DNA from: Atopobiaceae bacterium UBA1367
GTDB lineage: Bacteria > Actinomycetota > Coriobacteriia > Coriobacteriales > Atopobiaceae
Direction: 5' to 3'
DNA length: 44,886 nt
Assembly (NCBI GenBank): GCA_002305995.1
Contig: DBRN01000006.1
Span: forward strand, 1 to 44,886
Part shown: piece by piece, positions 39,758 through 44,886 of the stretch
How the letters are laid out: each line of letters begins with the position of its first letter
How positions within the stretch are numbered: the first letter of the stretch is position 1
Notes under the pieces: model-generated
The model's input: the letters and a program-made list of their open reading frames with translations, nothing else
The model's database searches: none
What the model was told of the DNA's origin: nothing
Translations under genes and position numbers: made by a program

Positions 39758-41236
39758 TTAATCGAGGTCCTCGCCGTTGGTGGCGATGCAGCGCTGATAC
39801 CAATAGAAAGAGTCCTTGCGGTAGCGCTTGCAGCTGCCCTTGCCCTCGTTGTCGCGGTCCACGTAGATGAGGCCGTAGCGCTTGTCCATGGTGAGCGGGC
39901 CGCAGGCGACCACGTCGAGGAAGCCCCAAATCATATAGCCGCGCACGTCCACGCCATCAATCGCGGCCTCCTTGAGGCACTTGACATGCTCGCGGATGTA
40001 GTCGATACGATAGTCGTCGTGCACCGTGCCATCCGCCTCGAGCACGTCACCCGTTCCCAGGCCGTTCTCGGCAATGTAGAGAGGAAGACCGTAGCGGTCG
40101 TACATCTGATTCAGCGTGATGCGCAGGCCAATGGGGTCGAGCTGCCAGCCCCACTCGGAGGTAGGGAGGTAGGGGTTCTTGTTGGCCATGACAAGGTTGC
40201 CAGCGGTCTTCTCCCATCCTTGGTCAGTGGTGGAAATCTGCGAGAAGTAGTACGAGAAGGCCAGGAAGTCCACGGTGTTGGCCGCAATCAGCTCCTCGTC
40301 ACCTGGCTCCATCTCTATCTCGATGCCCAACTGGTCGAAGTAGCGCGCCATGTAGGTGGGATATTTGCCGCGGGCCATGATGTCGGTGTAGAACCAGTTG
40401 GCGTACTGGTCGTCGTGGATGGCCTGCAGGTTGTCTTCGGGACGGCAGGTGGCGGGATATGTGCAGAAGCGCGCGATCATGCCACCCACGGGCGTGTTGG
40501 GTGAGAGTTCGTGAACGGTCTTGACAGCCAGTGCATTTGCCACAAACTCGTGGTGCAGACACTGGAAGATCCGCTGATCAAACTGGTCGCCCTCGGCGTC
40601 CTTCACCAGACAGACGCCGTCCCACGGGGCAAAGCGACCGGCGTTGAACTCGTTGAACGGCAGCCAGTAGTCGACCAAATCGCCAAACTCGCGCACGATA
40701 GTCTCCACATAGCGCTGGAAGAACTTGATCGTTTTGCGACTCTTCCACCCGCCGTACTTGACCACCAGGTTAACGGGGATGTCGTAGTGCAGCATGGTGG
40801 CAAAGACCTTGATGCCGTGCTTCTGGCACTCGCCCAACATGCTGCGATACCACGCGATGCCCTCGCGGTTGGGCTCGGTGTCATCGCCATTGGGGAAGAT
40901 GCGGCTCCAGCAGATGGACGTGCGGAAGAGCTTGAGGCCCATTTCAGCAAAGAGGACGATGTCCTCCTTGTAGTGGTGGTAGAAGTCCACGCCGCGGCGG
41001 AAAGGATAGAACTCGGTGCCGTCGTCGATGAGCGCCGCCTCGAGCTCGGCCTGGGAGAACGGGTTGTTCTGGTGCTTGTCCTCGACCTGCTCGTGAGTCC
41101 AGGTGCCGTCGAGCCAACGACAGTCCTGTGTGGACTTGCCCTTGCCGCCCTCCATCCAGCCGCCATCAGCCTGAGAGCAGGAGATGGCCCCGCCCCACAG
41201 GAAGTTGCCGTCAAACCCGGTCTTTGCGTGCATCAT
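39758..41236 (-). CDS. 6-phospho-beta-glucosidase (GH1)
   Basis: 492 residues of glycoside hydrolase family 1. Acid/base E196 lies in LPFNEFNAG (usually TFNEIN) and nucleophile E390 in LYIAENGLG. N-terminal FLWGGAISCSQADGGW and central FRTSICWSRIFPNG are typical of phospho-beta-glucosidases, and the PTS partner supports a 6-phosphate substrate. ATG 41236 has GGAGAAAGAC upstream. First gene of the operon and divergent from the AraC regulator. Confidence 0.93.
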   Translation of the reverse strand: MMHAKTGFDGNFLWGGAISCSQADGGWMEGGKGKSTQDCRWLDGTWTHEQVEDKHQNNPFSQAELEAALIDDGTEFYPFRRGVDFYHHYKEDIVLFAEMGLKLFRTSICWSRIFPNGDDTEPNREGIAWYRSMLGECQKHGIKVFATMLHYDIPVNLVVKYGGWKSRKTIKFFQRYVETIVREFGDLVDYWLPFNEFNAGRFAPWDGVCLVKDAEGDQFDQRIFQCLHHEFVANALAVKTVHELSPNTPVGGMIARFCTYPATCRPEDNLQAIHDDQYANWFYTDIMARGKYPTYMARYFDQLGIEIEMEPGDEELIAANTVDFLAFSYYFSQISTTDQGWEKTAGNLVMANKNPYLPTSEWGWQLDPIGLRITLNQMYDRYGLPLYIAENGLGTGDVLEADGTVHDDYRIDYIREHVKCLKEAAIDGVDVRGYMIWGFLDVVACGPLTMDKRYGLIYVDRDNEGKGSCKRYRKDSFYWYQRCIATNGEDLD

Positions 41237-41399
41237 GTCTTTCTCCTTCCGCCTGCCCTTTTGGGCTTGTCTGCTTGCGTGATTCTCACTATACGGAGGA
41301 AGAAGGAAGGTTAATATGTCATTAAACTCTTATAACTATGTCAGATTTACAGGTTTCGGCACAGGAAACCAAATCTTCTAACGCTGAGCGGAGCACAGG

Positions 41400-42416
41400 G
41401 TGCGACACGGTCAAGAATCTCTAGGAAAACGGCTCAGAAAGCTACTCTACGAGCACACCGAATCCGAAGAGTGGCACCTCGCCCACCCCGGGCAGCCAAG
41501 CCCGCGCTACGCGACCGTTCCGCACGTGATGGTGGGTGATACCGAATGCCTTCTGTTCGACTGGAAGGACACACTGCAGGAAAGTGCGGTCGCCCTAATC
41601 AAGGAGACACGCTTCACCGACATCCCACCGCATGTCAACCAAGATATGCAGCTTTCCTACATGTATGACGGAAGCTGCGACTTCATTGTCAACGGGCGCC
41701 CATTCACGCTGCATAGGGGCGATGTCATCATCTGTGACACAGGCGTGATACGCAGTTCTCCAGGCATTAAAGGCGAACATGACATCGTGATCTCGATGGT
41801 CTTCAAGCGGGAGTTCTTCGACTCAGTCTTCCTTAGCAAGCTGCCCGGCGAGGGCCTGCTCACCGAGATGCTCTTTGAGGTCGTCTCGCGCAGGCGCCGC
41901 CACGACCGTTCACTGGTGGCGCCGGCCCGCTATGTGAGCCACGTGCGGCAGCTCATGAAGTTCATCATCGACGAGTACTACTTCTCTTCGCTGTATTCGC
42001 AGGACATCATGCGCGGCTATGTGGAGTGCCTCTTCCTCGAACTCATCAGGGGACTCTTCCTGCTCACGCGCGACAGGGAGGAGCGTCCCCTCCCCGACCG
42101 CCGCCTCGTGGAGGTAATTGACCACATCGAGCGCAACTATAAGGAATGCACGCTGGGCTCGGTCGCCGAGAGGTTCGGTTTTAGCCAAAACTACCTAGGA
42201 AACCTCCTCAAGGCGCAGACGGGCCGCACGTTCACCGAAATAAAAGCTGCCCAGCAGATGAGCGAGGCGCGCTTCTTACTTGCGAACACAGACCGCAGCA
42301 TCACGAGCATCGCCGAGAAGGTAGGCATCACCAACATGACCTACTTCTACCGCAAGTTCCACCAGCACTTTGGCATGTCTCCCCGCGAGTACCGTACGGA
42401 AGCAAAGAGGGCCTAG
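41400..42416 (+). CDS. AraC-family transcriptional regulator of the beta-glucoside operon
   Basis: 338 residues. An N-terminal cupin-like sensor (about 70-140: PPHVNQDMQLSYMYDG, FTLHRGDVIICDTG) and a C-terminal AraC domain with two helix-turn-helices (about 235-335: LGSVAERFGFSQNYLGNLLK, ITSIAEKVGITNMTYFYRKF, HFGMSPREYR). GTG 41400 follows CGGAG at eight bases. It is divergent from GH1, and the 163-bp intergenic region is AT-rich; activation of the glucoside operon is inferred from position. Confidence 0.93.
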   Translation: MRHGQESLGKRLRKLLYEHTESEEWHLAHPGQPSPRYATVPHVMVGDTECLLFDWKDTLQESAVALIKETRFTDIPPHVNQDMQLSYMYDGSCDFIVNGRPFTLHRGDVIICDTGVIRSSPGIKGEHDIVISMVFKREFFDSVFLSKLPGEGLLTEMLFEVVSRRRRHDRSLVAPARYVSHVRQLMKFIIDEYYFSSLYSQDIMRGYVECLFLELIRGLFLLTRDREERPLPDRRLVEVIDHIERNYKECTLGSVAERFGFSQNYLGNLLKAQTGRTFTEIKAAQQMSEARFLLANTDRSITSIAEKVGITNMTYFYRKFHQHFGMSPREYRTEAKRA

Positions 42417-42639
42417 CGCGGCCAACGACACATGAAGACAGAGTGCTCACCGCTATAGACAACTGAGGAGTACTGCATACATCCCGTTGCAGACCTTACT
42501 TCAAGCCTATCCGCATGGATGACTGCCAAAGACGACGTAGGCCATAACGGTCTGGTCGATCTTGTCTCTTGGGCGTAGCGGTGATTGTATTGGACAGATT
42601 GCGGGTTCTTTGTTGGGCAGATTGTGATGGCTGGTCAAC

Positions 42640-42671
42640 AAAAAAGGTCGCCGGCGCTGTGCCAACGACCT
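42640..42671 (-). terminator. tRNA-type terminator beside tRNA-Pro fragment 2
   Basis: On the minus strand AGGTCGTTGGC and GCCGGCGACCT pair (two G-U pairs that exist only in the minus-strand RNA) with a five-base loop, followed by TTTTTT (42640-42645 on the plus strand). It directly follows the 3' end of tRNA-Pro fragment 2, as expected for a genuine tRNA terminator. Confidence 0.8.
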
Positions 42672-42681
42672 CTCGTATTTC

Positions 42682-42768
42682 TGGTCGGGACGACTGGATT
42701 TCCCCTAGGGTGCGGAGCACGTGCCAGTGGCACGCGCGCAGCAGAACCAGCGGCCTCTCGGTCCCGAA
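42682..42768 (-). other. tRNA-Pro(CGG) 3' fragment, att copy 2, with a 42-bp insertion
   Basis: The same 45-nt 3' portion as at 37809-37853, but split at the T loop. The 3' part is at 42682-42701 (T-arm end, acceptor and CCA), the anticodon loop and T-arm start at 42744-42768, and 42 bp (42702-42743) are inserted between, containing GTGCCA/TGGCAC as a small hairpin. The 5' half is missing as in copy 1. Flanking sequence is also shared with copy 1 (AAGTCACTTTTCGGTATT). Non-functional; read as the second scar of integration. Confidence 0.7.
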
Positions 42769-42850
42769 AAAGTTCCTGCGGTCTTCGACACGCCACCCTG
42801 GCCACTAAGTCACTTTTCGGTATTTTACCGTCCAGAATATTCAGATTTTA

Positions 42851-43141
42851 CCGAATGAACAGTTCGGATTTCACCAGACCGACCTGCTCCCGTACCTCCG
42901 CATGGTCCACGGCCAGAGGGAGACCATATCGCTCCTCTACGTGCGCGGCATGAGGCAGACGGTCATGGACGCCTCCGCGAGGATCGCGGAGGCTCTCGCG
43001 GGAGGGGGCCACACCGGATACCGCGAGAAGTTCTACCTGTACGGGTTCGTCGGCATCCTGGACGAGTGGGTGGAGCGCGGGTTCGCCGAGACGACCGAGG
43101 AGGTCGCGATGATGCTGGGAGGGCTCTTCGCTCCCCGATGA
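42851..43141 (+). pseudogene. C-terminal fragment of a TetR-family regulator
   Basis: An open frame with YLRMVHGQRETISLLYVRG and the closing EKFYLYGFVGILDEWVERGF and EEVAMMLGG, typical of the C-terminal ligand domain of TetR proteins. The N-terminal helix-turn-helix is absent; upstream is the tRNA-fragment junction, so the gene was probably cut by an integration event. The ATG at 42902 lies within the domain and is not a natural start. Confidence 0.65.
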
Positions 43142-43351
43142 TGCCCCACTGTGCCACGAGAACGCCCAATGGCAACCGTTCGCCGATTCGTCTTCCCCTA
43201 TGGGAAGGCGTCGCCTTGCTAGCCGGACCATTCTTTGTGAATCGTTTGGACCTCTCAGATTGAGGCGCATCTGCTCGCTATCGAATGGGGTCATCGACCT
43301 CACGTGCCTTCTCACATGAGAGAGGTCACGATTTAGCATCTGGGCTGCAGC

Positions 43352-44830
43352 CTATCGCCGGACTACAAGCGCAATCTTGGTGCGCAGCCCTCCCGTGGCG
43401 ACCTTTGCCACGGACCCCTCGGAGGCCATGGCCTCGATGGCCTTGGATAGACGCTTGGGTATGGACTTGTACCCCATGGCGCGGGACAGCTCGGAGAGGG
43501 AGAGGGGCCCTCCAGCGAGGGCGTCGGCGATTCTCTCCCGATACGCAAGCTCTTCCCGCGTAGGGCCCTTGGGCTCTGGCGCGAAGGCGGGGTGCACGGC
43601 AAGCCGCACGGTGAGAAACCCGCGAGCCTCGTCCATGCGGAACGTGGGTCGCGCTGACCCGTTGGCGTCGAGCGCTGCGAGCGCCTTGGGAAAGCCGGTG
43701 TTCCTCCCCTCGCAGAGGCCCAGCTCCTTGAGGAAGTCGCCAATCCTGCGGTTGCGGTAGCGGTCGCAGCGCAGGTCGTAGGACTCGATCATCTCCTGCG
43801 TGATGCTGCGGTCGAAGCCCGGGAAGCTCGTGATCTCCATAGCCTCGGGCGTAATACGCACGGTAGTTGGCTCGGACAGCTGGTACGAGCGATGGTAGAC
43901 AGCGTTGGAGAGAATCTCCTCGACGGCAGCATACGGGTAGTTGGCGACCACTTCGGCGACAGGTGTCCCCTCGTGCTTGAAGGTGCGCCTCTGGATGACA
44001 TAGCTGTCGATGTAGGAGAGGGCGGTGGCAAGCTGGTGCTGCAAGGCGCCACGAAAGACGCGCTCTGTCATGCCCTCGCCCGACGGGTCAGGAAGGTCGA
44101 CGACCTCGATGCGCGCATAGGGGAAGTAACGCTCAATCCGCTCGCTGAACATGAGGATGCCCACATTGCGCGGATGCTGGTCCTCCGGGGGGCCAGCGAG
44201 CAGTTGCATGTTGCGCGCAATGTCGACCGTCTCCATGGACTCCGAGATGTCGAAGAGCGAGCTGCCCACCTCGCTGAGGTAGTCGCGCAGAAGCGGCCTG
44301 CTCAGGTCCTCCACGGATGCGGCGAGGTTTGGCTGGTCGTCAAAGGGGACGGTCTGCGACGCGTAGAAGAGCTCGCGCTCCTCGTCGGGGGAGGCCACGA
44401 CCGTGCTCGAGAACTTGCGGATGTAGTAACGCTTGTTCGACTTGTCCTTGGCGAGGACGTCCTTGGGTACCTTGTACGGTCGTCCGTGCCCACCAGGGAC
44501 CCAGATGACGATGACCCAAGCGCCATCCAGCTGAACCGGCTCGACTATGGGCTGGTAGAAGGGCTCGATGAGGCGGCAGAGGTCAAGGAAGCGCTTGAGC
44601 GTCCGGTCAACTTCCGCCTGGCTGATGCCACGAGGTGGCAAGACGGGCTGCCCGTTGTCCTCATCGATCCCTATGACGAGGTATCCCCCGCCGATGTTGT
44701 CGATGTCGTTCGCAAAGGCGCAAATGCTGTGCATGATGGGGTTGGGGTTGAATCCGCCCTTGAACTCGATTCTCGTAGATTCGACGACTCCACCACGAAC
44801 GAGCCTATCGACACTGACGGGCAATGCCAT
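43352..44830 (-). CDS. ATP-binding protein with AlbA_2 (Schlafen-type) DNA-binding domain
   Basis: 492 residues. The N-terminal AlbA_2 domain (about 15-130: ESTRIEFKGGFNP, then CAFANDIDNIGGGYLVIGIDE) is followed by an HATPase_c_4-like region with NYPYAAVEEILSNAVYHRSY and a C-terminal winged helix-like segment (DALAGGPLSLSELSRAMGYK). Such proteins are common transcriptional regulators or part of defence islands; the role is not established. ATG 44830 follows GGGGGAAACGC. Alone in this part of the window. Confidence 0.9.
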   Translation of the reverse strand: MALPVSVDRLVRGGVVESTRIEFKGGFNPNPIMHSICAFANDIDNIGGGYLVIGIDEDNGQPVLPPRGISQAEVDRTLKRFLDLCRLIEPFYQPIVEPVQLDGAWVIVIWVPGGHGRPYKVPKDVLAKDKSNKRYYIRKFSSTVVASPDEERELFYASQTVPFDDQPNLAASVEDLSRPLLRDYLSEVGSSLFDISESMETVDIARNMQLLAGPPEDQHPRNVGILMFSERIERYFPYARIEVVDLPDPSGEGMTERVFRGALQHQLATALSYIDSYVIQRRTFKHEGTPVAEVVANYPYAAVEEILSNAVYHRSYQLSEPTTVRITPEAMEITSFPGFDRSITQEMIESYDLRCDRYRNRRIGDFLKELGLCEGRNTGFPKALAALDANGSARPTFRMDEARGFLTVRLAVHPAFAPEPKGPTREELAYRERIADALAGGPLSLSELSRAMGYKSIPKRLSKAIEAMASEGSVAKVATGGLRTKIALVVRR

Positions 44831-44886
44831 GCGTTTCCCCCTTCCCCACGCCTACCAATGCCCTCGATGCTATCACCATCGAATAA

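Noticed and set aside
37603..42850. Tyrosine integrase gene in the tRNA-flanked segment
   Set aside because: No frame shows the R...HxxR...Y signature; only att-like tRNA pieces are visible.

Overview
The window is GC-rich DNA from an anaerobic bacterium. Class III ribonucleotide reductase, a flavodiiron protein, two small flavoprotein or redox genes, Firmicutes/Actinobacteria-type AmmeMemoRadiSam genes and a PTS/6-phospho-beta-glucosidase pair fit a gut or oral Coriobacteriia member (Atopobiaceae/Olsenella-like). That placement is inference from gene content and composition; no 16S rRNA or other marker gene is present.

Layout. 1-3.9 kb: anaerobic dNTP synthesis (nrdD with its 5' end cut by the window edge, a separate 65-residue glycyl-radical domain gene preceded by NrdR boxes, nrdG), then a convergent flavodiiron O2/NO reductase. 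4-8.8 kb: an accessory stretch with an AT-rich TM2/SPFH gene pair broken by a short duplication, a lipoprotein, and decayed pieces including an IS-like relic and a Phd antitoxin with a truncated toxin. 8.8-12 kb: a frameshifted aquaporin and the AmmeMemoRadiSam pair. 12.3-23.8 kb: mostly single metabolic or uncharacterised genes (DUF1905, DUF4256, Fe-alcohol dehydrogenase, threonine-aldolase-like enzyme, YitT, HAD phosphatase, GntR regulator) and a four-gene operon joining an OmpR-type two-component system to a small alarmone synthetase. 24-27 kb: an aldo/keto reductase-flavodoxin-TetR operon with two clear operators. 27.2-28.1 kb: a graveyard of gene fragments. 28.1-37.6 kb: a type I restriction-modification operon hsdM-hsdS-fic-hsdR with a DUF4143 ATPase upstream. 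37.8-42.8 kb: a beta-glucoside cassette (GH1, PTS EIIBC, divergent AraC regulator) bracketed by two 3'-tRNA-Pro fragments, the likely scars of integrative elements. 43.3-44.8 kb: an AlbA_2-type ATP-binding protein.

The most unusual structure is a family of three repeat arrays (12769-13133, 24046-24399, 26828-27229) with 28 units in total. Each unit is 25 bp: a GGAAAGGAAA block, five variable bases and a GASTTGTGCG-like block. Units recur at exactly 42 bp (25 + 17 bp unrelated spacer, four helical turns), and each array flips orientation once in the middle, so its two halves face each other in perfect register. There are no cas genes and the geometry is not CRISPR. I do not recognise it as a described repeat family. 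The second strong candidate is the split anaerobic ribonucleotide reductase, whose glycyl-radical loop is encoded by its own gene with its own NrdR-type control region.
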